A stretch of 37,156 nucleotides of DNA, from NCBI GenBank assembly GCA_903917755.1, contig CAIXBT010000148.1:1-37156 (forward strand). The letters are read 5' to 3'. Below the pieces are notes generated by a model that ran no database searches, was not told the DNA's origin, and saw only the letters and a list, made by a program, of their open reading frames with translations. The translations under genes were made by a program, and so were the position numbers. Below are positions 8,077-16,607 of the stretch, piece after piece; the first letter of the stretch is position 1, and each line of letters begins with the position of its first letter. The DNA is from an uncultured Bacteroidota bacterium. GTDB taxonomy: Bacteria > Bacteroidota > Bacteroidia > Chitinophagales > LD1.

Positions 8077-8379
8077 ATGGATGACATAGGAAAACCTTTA
8101 TTTCATCGGCGCATCTTTTGGGATGTGGATTTTGATAAGCTCGACTATGATGCTAAATCAGCCTTTGTGATAGAGCGGGTCTTTGAGCGCGGCGATGTGG
8201 ATGATATACGCCAGTGTCGCAGGTATTATGGTGATGAGAAAGTCACCGATGCCCTTTTGAATGCCAAATATCTGTCCGAGCGTACTATTTATCTGTCCGC
8301 AGCTGTGACAGGCAAGGAACTAAATGAATTCAGATGCTATATACTGAGACAGTCGACCGAGGAACCTTATCCATATTAA
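8077..8379 (+). CDS. DUF6922-type protein, probable antitoxin partner of the AbiEii-like gene
   Basis: A 100-residue soluble protein with the pattern I recall for DUF6922: RIFWDVDFDKLDY near the N-terminus, VIERVFERGDVDDI in the middle, a small helical part, and ending RCYILRQSTEEPYPY. In Bacteroidota this domain commonly sits just upstream of an AbiEii/AbiGii nucleotidyltransferase. Its last 46 bases overlap the start of that gene, so the two are translationally coupled. Functioning as the antitoxin is inferred from position and size. No DNA-binding motif is obvious, unlike classical AbiEi. Confidence 0.75.
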   Translation: MDDIGKPLFHRRIFWDVDFDKLDYDAKSAFVIERVFERGDVDDIRQCRRYYGDEKVTDALLNAKYLSERTIYLSAAVTGKELNEFRCYILRQSTEEPYPY

Positions 8380-8960
8380 AGAAATTGATGGCAATTCCGG
8401 AGTTGCAGGATTTTTATCTTGTCGGTGGAACCTGTTTATCACTCAGATATGGACACAGAAAATCTGTTGACCTTGATATGTTTTCAATAGTAGATTTTAA
8501 CCTCGATGATATTGTACTGATTCTCGAAAAGAACTTCAATGGGTTTGAATATCGCAATACAGGCAACACTATAGGAATTTTTGGTTTTATTGATGATGTG
8601 AAAGTTGACTTTGTCAAATATCATTATTTCAAACAATTAGGAAAGCCCCAAATGGAAGATGGCATCAGGATGTTTAATGACCTTGATATAATGGCTATGA
8701 AGGCTTTTGCTGTATTGAAACGTGCTCAAAAAAAGGATTTTTGGGACGTGGCTGAATTGTTGCAGCACTATTCTGTCAAGGAATTAATCATGGCCTACGA
8801 TGAGAAATTCCCCAATCATCAACTGGCTATTTCTATACCGCAGGCCATAACTTATTTTGCAGATGCTGATGAGAGTGAAGATCCGGTGAGCCTCAAAGGC
8901 CAAACATGGGAAACTGTGAAAAAGCAGATCCAACAAAAAGTGAAAGACTATCTGAAATAG
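8334..8960 (+). CDS. AbiEii/AbiGii-type nucleotidyltransferase (toxin of a type IV-like TA pair)
   Basis: A 208-residue nucleotidyltransferase-fold protein. The catalytic signature is complete: VGGTCLSLRYGHRKSVDLDMF (about residues 29-49), with the GG and the D-x-D metal ligands, a third acidic strand KVDFV (about 86-90), and the family motif DIMAMKAFAVLKRAQKKDFWDVAELL (about 119-144). AbiEii enzymes transfer nucleotides to targets such as tRNA ends and stop growth during phage infection. The start ATG 8334 lies inside the upstream DUF6922 gene. It is shorter than lactococcal AbiEii, as usual for the Bacteroidota branch. All visible catalytic residues are intact. Confidence 0.88.
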   Translation: MLYTETVDRGTLSILKKLMAIPELQDFYLVGGTCLSLRYGHRKSVDLDMFSIVDFNLDDIVLILEKNFNGFEYRNTGNTIGIFGFIDDVKVDFVKYHYFKQLGKPQMEDGIRMFNDLDIMAMKAFAVLKRAQKKDFWDVAELLQHYSVKELIMAYDEKFPNHQLAISIPQAITYFADADESEDPVSLKGQTWETVKKQIQQKVKDYLK

Positions 8961-8994
8961 TATAAATCTCTATTTTTTTCTTAGGTTTATCCCT

Positions 8995-9759
8995 ATGAGC
9001 AATAACTCTTTTTCTGAGGATCATTTAGACCTCAAATATCATTTGATCAATAAATACAGGGGTCTTATAACCCGCAGATATGATGATGTGATCAAAAATA
9101 TTCACAAAACGGATCTTAATCTCAGCCAGGACGTGGCGCGTGAGATCAGAGATTTCTTTCTCGAAAATGTCTATCCCGAACCGGCACAGCGCAGGAAACT
9201 GGATGCTGCTTTTGCTGAACTCAGAAACTTCACTAACAATCCAGTATTGATCTGGGGACTGTTGGGCAGCCTGCCTGTGGCTTTGTTTCAGTTTGGGGCG
9301 CAGTTGCCCCACGCCATTCGTGCCGGCCTTACTTCACTGCCGGCCTACACTTCAGCTATCGGATTTGAAGAGGCGATGCTTCGTACTGCTGTCGAGAAGG
9401 GTTTCAAAGAGCCGATCTCCGATGAGCAGTTTTTTGAGTGTCTTAGAGCCCTGCCACACAAAAAACTGGATGATTTTATCAATGAAGCAAGCGTGCTTTT
9501 TATCGTTATATCAGATACTACACTACTGACCAAGACCATCAACATCATGAAGGATGTCATAGCCCGGATGAAAAGGAAACCGACACTATATACCTCAGAC
9601 CAGGTAGAAGCCATACAGCTGGGACTGGACCTGATGGAGAAAGGCTATGAACTGCTCGAACCTTACACAGAAGATACCAAGAAAGATATTATTGCATTCA
9701 TTACCGAAAATGAAATGAAATTCATAGCAGAGATCCATGCATCTGCTAATAAATCATAG
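8995..9759 (+). CDS. Conserved-looking hypothetical protein, mostly helical
   Basis: A 254-residue protein I do not recognise. The N-terminal third is charged and helical (LDLKYHLINKYRGLITRRYD). A hydrophobic stretch at about residues 82-112 (VLIWGLLGSLPVALFQFGAQLP) could be a membrane hairpin or a buried helix pair. The C-terminal half is again amphipathic helices, ending KDIIAFITENEMKFIAE. There is no signal peptide. It starts 34 bases after the AbiEii-like gene and ends 22 bases before the DinB-like gene, so it may be co-transcribed with the latter. Function unknown. Confidence 0.6.
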   Translation: MSNNSFSEDHLDLKYHLINKYRGLITRRYDDVIKNIHKTDLNLSQDVAREIRDFFLENVYPEPAQRRKLDAAFAELRNFTNNPVLIWGLLGSLPVALFQFGAQLPHAIRAGLTSLPAYTSAIGFEEAMLRTAVEKGFKEPISDEQFFECLRALPHKKLDDFINEASVLFIVISDTTLLTKTINIMKDVIARMKRKPTLYTSDQVEAIQLGLDLMEKGYELLEPYTEDTKKDIIAFITENEMKFIAEIHASANKS

Positions 9760-9781
9760 AGCACTCAAAACCTGAAACACA

Positions 9782-10282
9782 ATGGCACGTACCGAAACAC
9801 AGATACTAGCAGATATGATGGACAAGACCCGTCAGCTGACACGGTTCTATATTTCGAATCTCAAAACAGTAGATCCCTATGTACCCATTGAGTTTGGCGG
9901 CAAGACCTTCAATAGCATCTACTGGCTCACAGCGCATCTCATGTGGGCAGAGGATAATCTCATCTTGATGGGAACCGGTGCTAAGTCTGTGGCACCGGAA
10001 TGGATCAAACACTATCATCTCGGTGCTGATGGTTCGCTGCATGAAGGGCATGGGGATTATAAATCACTGCTGGGCGAAATGAAACGTATGCATGAGGAAG
10101 CATTAGCCCATCTGACCTCACTGAATGATGAAGATCTCGATAAGCAAAATGCTTTTGGTTTTCATTTTGGAGATGGTGACACTACCAATCGTTTGATCAT
10201 AATGCATGCCATACGCCACGAAGGTATTCACATCGGCAATCTGGCATGGATGTGCAAGATGAATGAGGTCAAGACACCATGA
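9782..10282 (+). CDS. DinB-superfamily protein
   Basis: A 166-residue four-helix-bundle protein of the DinB/YfiT type. Candidate metal ligands are visible: a His in WLTAHLMWAED (about residue 51) and the pair in AIRHEGIHIG (about 147-153), as in metal-binding DinB proteins. Members are often thiol-dependent S-transferases or remain uncharacterised. The substrate cannot be read from sequence. A bacilliredoxin lies 1.7 kb upstream, and some DinB proteins are bacillithiol transferases, but the link is only suggestive. Confidence 0.8.
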   Translation: MARTETQILADMMDKTRQLTRFYISNLKTVDPYVPIEFGGKTFNSIYWLTAHLMWAEDNLILMGTGAKSVAPEWIKHYHLGADGSLHEGHGDYKSLLGEMKRMHEEALAHLTSLNDEDLDKQNAFGFHFGDGDTTNRLIIMHAIRHEGIHIGNLAWMCKMNEVKTP

Positions 10283-10393
10283 TGTGGTTTCTGATCTTTA
10301 ATTAGCTCTGGTCTAGGCTTAAGAGTGTTCATCTTTTATTTTTCGTAATATTTCCTTTACTTCATTCTATTATTGTTATTTAATACATCGGTT

Positions 10394-12238
10394 ATGAAAA
10401 AATTACTCCTACTCGCAGTGACAGGTATCTTTCTGGCATCATGCAATACCAAAAATATAGACTCGGGAGGCCCTAAATACACTGAAGCGGAGATAACCGA
10501 GCAATCAAAAAAGGTAAATGAATATCTGGATAGAAAATTTGATGAGGCTGTGGACCGAAACCCGGAACTCGCATCTACACTTGGTTTGCGCAGTCACTAT
10601 GGAGACTGGACCCAGCGCACCGATGAGAATATCAAGCGCGAATTGGATATTCAAAGAGCCAATCTCGATACCTTGAAAAAGAATTTTAAACTCGATGCCC
10701 TCGATGAGCAAACCAGGCTTAGTGTGAGGCTTACAGAAGAGGAGTTGAGGCGTTCGGAAGATGATTATAAATGGCGGTTTCATAACTACTGGGTATCGCA
10801 GATGGGAGGCGAACACAATGACATACCGGCCTTTTTGGTCAATGTACACAAGGTAGATAGTCTGCCTGATGCAAAGGCTTACATCAGTCGTCTGAAGAAG
10901 CTGGACACAGTGTTCGATCAGGTGCTCTGGCAGCTGCAAAGGAGAGAAGAACTGGGAGTTGTGCCACCGAAATTCACTTTTGATTTTGTGACCAAAAGTG
11001 TAAAGGCATTCATGGAGGGATGTGGCAAAGCCGATTCGACCAATGTGCTATTAACTGATTTTTCGGATAAGGTGGATAAACTCTCGATAGACAAATCTGT
11101 AAAGGATAAGCTCAAAGCGGAAGCCAAAACGGCGATATCCACTACCGTGAAAAATTCTTATCAGAAACTATATGACTACTGGATAGCGCTCGATAAAAAA
11201 ACAGAGAAAAGCGAAGGTGTATGGTCGCTGCCTGATGGAGATGCCTATTATCAATACTGTCTGCGACACAATACTACCACCGCGAAAACACCTGATGAGA
11301 TATTTGAGACAGGTCAAAAAGAGGTGGCGCGAATTCACGCTGAGATGAAAGCGATCATGAAGCAGGTCAATTATAAAAATGACTCGCTACAGGATTTCTT
11401 TACTTTCATGCGCACCGATAAACAATTCAAATATGGTAATGATGACAAGGGCAGACAGAAACTCATAGCTCAATCGAATAGCTATCTTGATACCATTAAG
11501 ATCAAATACCTGAGCAAGTTATTCGCACATATCCCCAAGGCTCCGCTGATCGTCAAACAAGTGGAAAAATTCAGAGAGAAATCAGGAGCAGGAGCATTTT
11601 ATGAAGACCCATCAGAGGATGGTTCGCGTCCTGGCAGGTTCTACGTAAACCTCTACAATATGGACGATGAACCTATGTATCAGATGGAAGCACTCTGCTA
11701 TCATGAGGGTATTCCCGGTCATCATATGCAGATAGCACTGGCTCAGGAACTGAAGAGTGTGCCTAAGTTTCGCCGTCATGGCGGCAATACCGCTTATGTC
11801 GAGGGTTGGGCATTATATTCAGAGAAGATCCCCAAAGAGGTTGGATTATATCAGGATCCATATTCTGATTTCGGTCGTCTGAGCATGGAGGTGTTTCGTG
11901 CGGCGAGGCTCGTGGTAGATGCCGGAATTCATTACAAACACTGGTCGCATCAGCAGGCTATCGACTATATGCTTCAAAACACGGCCAATGCTCCCGGAGA
12001 TTGCAAAACTGAGATTGAACGTTATTTTCTATGGCCTGGTCAGGCTACGGGTTATAAGATCGGAATGATAAAAATCCTTGAGCTACGTGCTAAAGCACAG
12101 GCAGCTCTCGGTGATAAATTTGACATACGCGATTTTCACGATGTAGTGCTGATGAATGGCGCTGTGCCGCTCACCGTACTGGAGGAACTAGTCGATAAAT
12201 GGATCGCTAAGGTCAAGGATCAAAACAAGAAGAGCTAA
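10394..12238 (+). CDS. DUF885 family lipoprotein, putative zinc-dependent peptidase
   Basis: The start is placed at ATG 10394, because the protein then begins MKKLLLLAVTGIFLASC, a clean lipoprotein signal with lipobox LASC; an in-frame ATG 21 bases earlier would add seven unneeded residues. The mature protein of about 600 residues carries the family's HExxxHH-like centre ALCYHEGIPGHHMQIALA (about residues 430-447) and downstream conserved YVEGWALYSE (about 464-473), which supplies further acidic ligands. DUF885 proteins are thought to be secreted metallopeptidases; the substrate is unknown. A Crp-like regulator begins 19 bases downstream, probably in the same transcript. Confidence 0.87.
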   Translation: MKKLLLLAVTGIFLASCNTKNIDSGGPKYTEAEITEQSKKVNEYLDRKFDEAVDRNPELASTLGLRSHYGDWTQRTDENIKRELDIQRANLDTLKKNFKLDALDEQTRLSVRLTEEELRRSEDDYKWRFHNYWVSQMGGEHNDIPAFLVNVHKVDSLPDAKAYISRLKKLDTVFDQVLWQLQRREELGVVPPKFTFDFVTKSVKAFMEGCGKADSTNVLLTDFSDKVDKLSIDKSVKDKLKAEAKTAISTTVKNSYQKLYDYWIALDKKTEKSEGVWSLPDGDAYYQYCLRHNTTTAKTPDEIFETGQKEVARIHAEMKAIMKQVNYKNDSLQDFFTFMRTDKQFKYGNDDKGRQKLIAQSNSYLDTIKIKYLSKLFAHIPKAPLIVKQVEKFREKSGAGAFYEDPSEDGSRPGRFYVNLYNMDDEPMYQMEALCYHEGIPGHHMQIALAQELKSVPKFRRHGGNTAYVEGWALYSEKIPKEVGLYQDPYSDFGRLSMEVFRAARLVVDAGIHYKHWSHQQAIDYMLQNTANAPGDCKTEIERYFLWPGQATGYKIGMIKILELRAKAQAALGDKFDIRDFHDVVLMNGAVPLTVLEELVDKWIAKVKDQNKKS

Positions 12239-12257
12239 GTGCAAAATCTGTAAGGAT

Positions 12258-12851
12258 ATGGCAGGTGATGATACATTCCTTCTTTTGCGAAAGCATATTG
12301 AGCAGTTCGGACCTATGCGCGATCAGGATTGGCAGCTGATAGAGCCTTATCTCTCTGAGCGTACTATTCGCAAGCATGACTATATGATCCGCGAAGGTGA
12401 AACAGGCCGCGAAGTAGGCTACATACTCAAAGGAGAAATGCGCCATTTTTATACTTATGATGGCGAGGAAAAAACCACTTACTTTTATTTCGAAAATTCA
12501 CTGGTCGCGCCTTATTATAGTTGCCTCAGCGGTCAGCCATCGAGACTGAGTATAGAGGCCCTCAGTGATACTCGTCTTATCATTTTCCCCTATGCTGTCC
12601 TGAAGAAATTATTTGCGGAAAATCAGACATGGAATACCTTCGGAAGGGTAATGGCAGAGTATCTCGGTATGGGTCTTGAGGATCGTATGGCGGGTTTGCT
12701 CATGCTGAGTCCCGAAGAGCGTTATCTGGAACTTTTGAAAAGCAATAAGAAGAAGATCCTTGAGCGCATTCCTCAGCATCTTATCGCAAATTATCTTGGC
12801 ATTACACCGGTCAGTCTGAGCCGCATCAGAAACCGCCTTATCAAAAAGTGA
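12258..12851 (+). CDS. Crp/Fnr-family transcriptional regulator
   Basis: A 197-residue regulator with an N-terminal cyclic-nucleotide-binding-type beta-barrel (about 20-120; pattern LIREGETGREVGYILKGEMR) and a C-terminal winged helix containing LIANYLGITPVSLSRIRNRL as the recognition region. The phosphate-binding cassette residues that contact cAMP in Crp are not clear, as is common in Bacteroidota members, so the effector is unknown. No Fnr-type Cys cluster is seen. It lies 19 bases after the DUF885 gene and converges on the CoaDE gene with 5 bases between the stops. Confidence 0.88.
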   Translation: MAGDDTFLLLRKHIEQFGPMRDQDWQLIEPYLSERTIRKHDYMIREGETGREVGYILKGEMRHFYTYDGEEKTTYFYFENSLVAPYYSCLSGQPSRLSIEALSDTRLIIFPYAVLKKLFAENQTWNTFGRVMAEYLGMGLEDRMAGLLMLSPEERYLELLKSNKKKILERIPQHLIANYLGITPVSLSRIRNRLIKK

Positions 12852-12856
12852 ACACA

Positions 12857-13942
12857 TTAAACTATCATTTGCGGATTGCTGACATGCAGTTGATCCAGTA
12901 TATTCATTAGTGAGGGGCTTTCATCATGGATACAGATCATTTGTCCATATCTGTCTTCAGCTATCTTATTTTCGATTGCTTTTCTTTTTTCTTCTAAAGT
13001 AAATTGCGCTGCGATGATGTTTTGTATCCTTTGTTCGCTATGGCCACGCTCTGCTATGTGAGTTTCACCGCTGTCGAGCAGTATGATATTATTATTGCAA
13101 AGCGAAAACAGATCCATCTCAGCAAACAATGCCGACTCCAGAAGTATGATCCCTCTTTTGCCATAGAGACCTTTTCTGATATGATATAAAACCTGCGGAG
13201 AGAGCAGCTCATTTAGCTTTTTGAGTTTGCTCAGATCATCAAACATCAGCGCTGAGATTTTATCCAAACTATATTCCGAAATATCGATACCCAGCAGCTC
13301 ACAGATTTGCTGTCTGAGCAGGAGAGAAGCACCGATGATCACTTCCTTACCTATCACATCTGTATCGAGATGATAGATGTCGATATCTTCCGCTTCCCTG
13401 ATCCACTCAGCGCACAGGTGCGATTTGCCTGCGCCTGGCAGTCCTGTCACGCCGATTATCATTTGCCCGGATATACGCTGTTCCAGCTTTTGCTTTACAT
13501 TGATAGGCACATATTCAGGTATCATGCCTTGCTCCAGTTGCAGCGCCTTTGCTGCACTTGAACTGATATGAGAGAGCTCTTTGCGGCAAGGCATCAGAAA
13601 GGTTTCCAGTTCTCTGTTTTGAGATTCTCCCAGATGATGCAACATCAGTTCGAAGTTGAAATCTTCAGCATTACGTAGCCCCCTGATGATGACATTAACA
13701 TTCTGATCGTATGCGAAATCAGCCAGTAGTCCGCTAAAGGAAGTCACCCTTACATTCGTGAAACCGGACAGAGACTCATGGGCCATCCTGAGGCGTTCAT
13801 CAGTTGTGAAAAGATAGTTTTTTAGTGGGTTGCTCCCTATAGCAGCTATCACTTCATCAAAAATTTTCGCTGACCGGGAAATGATATCCATGTGCCCGTA
13901 TGTGATCGGGTCGCCAGAGAAGGCATAGATCGCACTTTTCAT
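12857..13942 (-). CDS. Fused phosphopantetheine adenylyltransferase-dephospho-CoA kinase (CoaD-CoaE)
   Basis: A 361-residue protein joining the last two CoA steps in one chain. Residues 1-158 match CoaD: FSGDPITYGHMDII (H-x-G-H-type nucleotidyltransferase motif), IRGLRNAEDFNFEL and HISSSAAKAL. Residues 160-361 match CoaE: P-loop VTGLPGAGKSH, LDTDVIGKEV (in place of DADxIA), the lid-region LNELLSPQVLYHI, and IIAAQFTLEEKRKAIENKI. Bacteria normally have two separate proteins; animals have the COASY fusion in the same order. CoaD's usual G-[TS]-FDP is FSGDP here. It overlaps the HD gene by ATGA. Both active centres look intact, but the altered first motif leaves some doubt about adenylyltransferase activity. 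Confidence 0.85.
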   Translation of the reverse strand: MKSAIYAFSGDPITYGHMDIISRSAKIFDEVIAAIGSNPLKNYLFTTDERLRMAHESLSGFTNVRVTSFSGLLADFAYDQNVNVIIRGLRNAEDFNFELMLHHLGESQNRELETFLMPCRKELSHISSSAAKALQLEQGMIPEYVPINVKQKLEQRISGQMIIGVTGLPGAGKSHLCAEWIREAEDIDIYHLDTDVIGKEVIIGASLLLRQQICELLGIDISEYSLDKISALMFDDLSKLKKLNELLSPQVLYHIRKGLYGKRGIILLESALFAEMDLFSLCNNNIILLDSGETHIAERGHSEQRIQNIIAAQFTLEEKRKAIENKIAEDRYGQMICIHDESPSLMNILDQLHVSNPQMIV

Positions 13943-14568
13943 TTGTATAGATTTAGTTCGTTGGATAAATTGATTCGTGCCTGTGTTTCGTATTGCAGAC
14001 GATATTTTTCCGTTCTGAAAATATGCTGAGCGGACAATGTTTTTTCAATAAATAATTTTCTCCCGGCATAGAATAATTCATCAGGAAAGATCAGGTACTC
14101 TTCGCGAATGTCAGACACATATTTTCTGTATGTCTCCGGATCTGCCCCGAGTATCTTGATGTCTGTGTCCAGAAATATTTTGATGAGATCATCTTCCTCT
14201 GCATCGATGCGGAAGTGATCTGCTGTATGCAGGATAGCCTCCACTACCTGTGGTATGACAGACTCAGGCAGATGAAGCAGCTGCAGTTTTGCTGAAGCCA
14301 GATCGGCGCTGGCTTGTTCATTGTCATGGCGAAGAGTATCATAGATGCTGTCGTGGTACCATGCAGCAAAAAACAATTCGGCAGGGATATTTCCATCGGT
14401 CAGTGTGTGAAGGTCGCTGAGCATATGGCTGATATGATCCAGGTTGTGATATCTGCGATGTGGCTCCTGATACAAGGTGATAAGCTCATCTATCAGTGAT
14501 GTGGATAAGGCTTCATCAGAACTATAAGCTGCGCAGTGGTTCAGCCAATCTGTTTTAAGTGAGTTCAT
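13939..14568 (-). CDS. HD-superfamily metal-dependent phosphohydrolase (COG4339-like)
   Basis: A 209-residue cytosolic protein matching the COG4339-type pattern: YQEPHRRYHNLDHI (about residues 32-45), AAWYHDSIYDTLRHDNEQASA (about 67-87; the HD pair and following acidic residues) and ILHTADHF (about 111-118), with a later acidic ligand in FLDTDIKIL. HD proteins hydrolyse phosphomonoesters or nucleotides; this subgroup has no established substrate that I know of. It overlaps the CoaDE gene by 4 bases downstream and the MFS gene by 4 bases upstream, so the three are translationally coupled. That suggests, but does not show, a substrate related to CoA or phosphopantetheine. Confidence 0.82.
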   Translation of the reverse strand: MNSLKTDWLNHCAAYSSDEALSTSLIDELITLYQEPHRRYHNLDHISHMLSDLHTLTDGNIPAELFFAAWYHDSIYDTLRHDNEQASADLASAKLQLLHLPESVIPQVVEAILHTADHFRIDAEEDDLIKIFLDTDIKILGADPETYRKYVSDIREEYLIFPDELFYAGRKLFIEKTLSAQHIFRTEKYRLQYETQARINLSNELNLYK

Positions 14569-15839
14569 ATCTGGTTATTTATTTTGCTTAAGGTGAAACT
14601 GAAAATGAGGATAGATAACACTAACGCGACTGTGCAAACTATAGCCAGAGAGTGCCCGATGGCCAGAGGGTCATGATAGTAATGGTCGGTCAGCAAAGCC
14701 ACACATAATGGGCCGAGACTTAGCCCGATGATATTCTGCAAAAAGAGTGTGAAGGCGGATGCAGTGGAGCGGTAAACCGAAGGAACGAGCTCTTGTATAG
14801 CCGCAGCAGTGACTGCTACAGGTATGCTGACGCATAGTGCATAGGCCATCAATACAGGTATGATATATACGCTGTCAGAAAGCCCCAGTGCCATACAGAC
14901 CGGTATGAACAGGATAAGTGAGAATATAATGATAAGCAGTCTGTTTTTCAGTTTTGAGGTGCCGGGTAGTATATCGCTGATCCGGCCTCCTGCCACGACT
15001 CCTATAGGCGACAGTATCAGTATGCCCAGACCGGTATACCGGCCCACCGTGTCCATAGGCATATGATGTACTCTGTGCAGCAGCGATGGTATCCATACTC
15101 CTGTGGCATATACTGCGATGTTGAATATGGCCGATCCAAGACTGATGAGCATAAATGTGCCGCCATCTGATCTCATATAGGCTACGAAATCTCTCACTGA
15201 AGTATGAGCGATAGATGCCGGTCTCTCAGGTTCTTTGACCAGCATGAATATCAGTGCCACTAGCAGACCCGGTAAACCAAGAATGAAGAATATCAGTTGC
15301 CAGGAAAAAATAGAGCCGATCACAGGGAGTGTGTAGATGGTTTGCGCTCCCAATAGTTTCAGCATATAGCCGCCTATGATGTATGCGAGCCCGGCACCGA
15401 GATATATGCCGGATGAATATATACCAATAGCTGTGGCCAATTGTTTCTTAGGAAAAAGATCAGTGAGCAACGGGTATGCTGCAGGTGTCAGTGCTGCCTC
15501 TCCGACCCCTACTCCGATACGGCCTGTCAGTAGCTGTATGAAACTCTTCGCACTGCCACAGATTGCAGTAAAGAAGCTCCATAGTGCAATGCCTGAAGCA
15601 ATGATCCGAACCCTTGAACCGCGATCAGCCATGACACCGAGGGGCAGGCTCATTAAGGCATAAAATACTGCAAACCCTGCGCCGGTCAGTAGCCCTGCCG
15701 ACGTGTCTGTGAGGTGAAGGTCATGTTTCATCGGTTCGATGAGGAGATTGATCACATATCTGTCCATGAATGAAAGCATGTAGGCCAGCATCAGCAGCAG
15801 GAGTATGGCCCATTTGTTTGATATATGATATGCTCTCAT
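14565..15839 (-). CDS. MFS transporter, Spinster-like
   Basis: A 424-residue, 12-helix major facilitator. The A-motif-like GVMADRGSRVRI (loop 2-3) and GRIGVGVGEAALTPAAYPLL (helix 4-5) are strong marks of the Spinster-like group. Substrates of bacterial members are mostly unknown. It is the first gene of a three-gene operon (stop overlaps the HD start by 4 bases) with CoaDE last, so a CoA precursor is a possible cargo (inference only). A Crp-like regulator lies 79 bases upstream on the same strand and may control or share the transcript. Confidence 0.88.
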   Translation of the reverse strand: MRAYHISNKWAILLLLMLAYMLSFMDRYVINLLIEPMKHDLHLTDTSAGLLTGAGFAVFYALMSLPLGVMADRGSRVRIIASGIALWSFFTAICGSAKSFIQLLTGRIGVGVGEAALTPAAYPLLTDLFPKKQLATAIGIYSSGIYLGAGLAYIIGGYMLKLLGAQTIYTLPVIGSIFSWQLIFFILGLPGLLVALIFMLVKEPERPASIAHTSVRDFVAYMRSDGGTFMLISLGSAIFNIAVYATGVWIPSLLHRVHHMPMDTVGRYTGLGILILSPIGVVAGGRISDILPGTSKLKNRLLIIIFSLILFIPVCMALGLSDSVYIIPVLMAYALCVSIPVAVTAAAIQELVPSVYRSTASAFTLFLQNIIGLSLGPLCVALLTDHYYHDPLAIGHSLAIVCTVALVLSILIFSFTLSKINNQI

Positions 15840-15918
15840 CGTTTGCTTGATTTATGATACAAATGTACATGGATCAATATGCACCCGCATTGATGTATGA
15901 TAAGATTTTCAGATTGGG

Positions 15919-16503
15919 CTATTTTTCTTTCCTGATGCGGCTGAGAGACTCAGGTGTAATGCCCAGATAGGAAGCTATATAATGATGCGGCACCATATTG
16001 ACCAGCTGCGGATATATGGACAGCAGCTCATTGTAGCGCTCTGCAGCTGATCTGTGTTGCAGCGAATAGATACGCTCCAGTGCCAGCATATAGTTGTACT
16101 CTGCCATCTTGCGGCCCAGTCTGTCTATAGCCGGATGGGTCTCATACAGATGTTCCAGATCTGCGTGACTGATCACGATCATGCTGCAATCAGTGATGGC
16201 ATGAATATTTTCCTGAGATGCGATCCGTTTTGTGAAACTAGTAAAAGAAGACACGAACGGATTGCGCTGCCCAAAGTTGAAATAGGATGTATACTCCTTA
16301 TCATTAGCCAGATGATATACACGCATCACACCGCTTATCAGAAAACCTATATGCGAGGACACCTGTCCCTCACGCAGCCAGTACTCACCTTTGGCGATAT
16401 CAAGGCTCGTCATTCGATCATACAGGGCCTCAATATCAGTATCTCCGAGCGGGGAGAAATGATTGAGTTGTTTGATGAGAATATCGGGTAAACTGTGATC
16501 CAT
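15919..16503 (-). CDS. Crp/Fnr-family transcriptional regulator
   Basis: A 194-residue relative of the regulator at 12258-12851. The cNMP-type barrel spans about 15-115 (WLREGQVSSHIGFLISGVMRVYH) and the C-terminal helix-turn-helix is in HYIASYLGITPESLSRIRKE. It has no Fe-S Cys cluster. It lies between the divergent DUF4260 gene (104 bases between starts) and the MFS-HD-CoaDE operon downstream, so it could regulate either. The ligand is unknown. Confidence 0.87.
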   Translation of the reverse strand: MDHSLPDILIKQLNHFSPLGDTDIEALYDRMTSLDIAKGEYWLREGQVSSHIGFLISGVMRVYHLANDKEYTSYFNFGQRNPFVSSFTSFTKRIASQENIHAITDCSMIVISHADLEHLYETHPAIDRLGRKMAEYNYMLALERIYSLQHRSAAERYNELLSIYPQLVNMVPHHYIASYLGITPESLSRIRKEK

Positions 16504-16579
16504 GATCTGTTTGAGATTGAAAATAACAAAAATGCTCTTTTTATTATCTTATGTTATCGTCCCGCTTTATCGCCTGCTA

Positions 16580-16587
16580 TAGCTTTG
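16580..16587 (+). promoter_or_regulatory. Candidate -7 promoter element for the DUF4260/SRPBCC genes
   Basis: TAGCTTTG matches the Bacteroidota -7 consensus TAnnTTTG exactly and lies 20 bases before the DUF4260 ATG, so transcription would start close to 16594. A clear TTG -33 element is not seen at the expected distance. Its position in the divergent region next to a Crp-like gene makes control by that regulator plausible. Confidence 0.45.
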
Positions 16588-16607
16588 CACCATAAAATAA
16601 CAACAAT

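Noticed and set aside
10373-10393. Earlier ATG for the DUF885 lipoprotein
   Set aside because: It only adds seven residues in front of a complete lipoprotein signal peptide starting at 10394.
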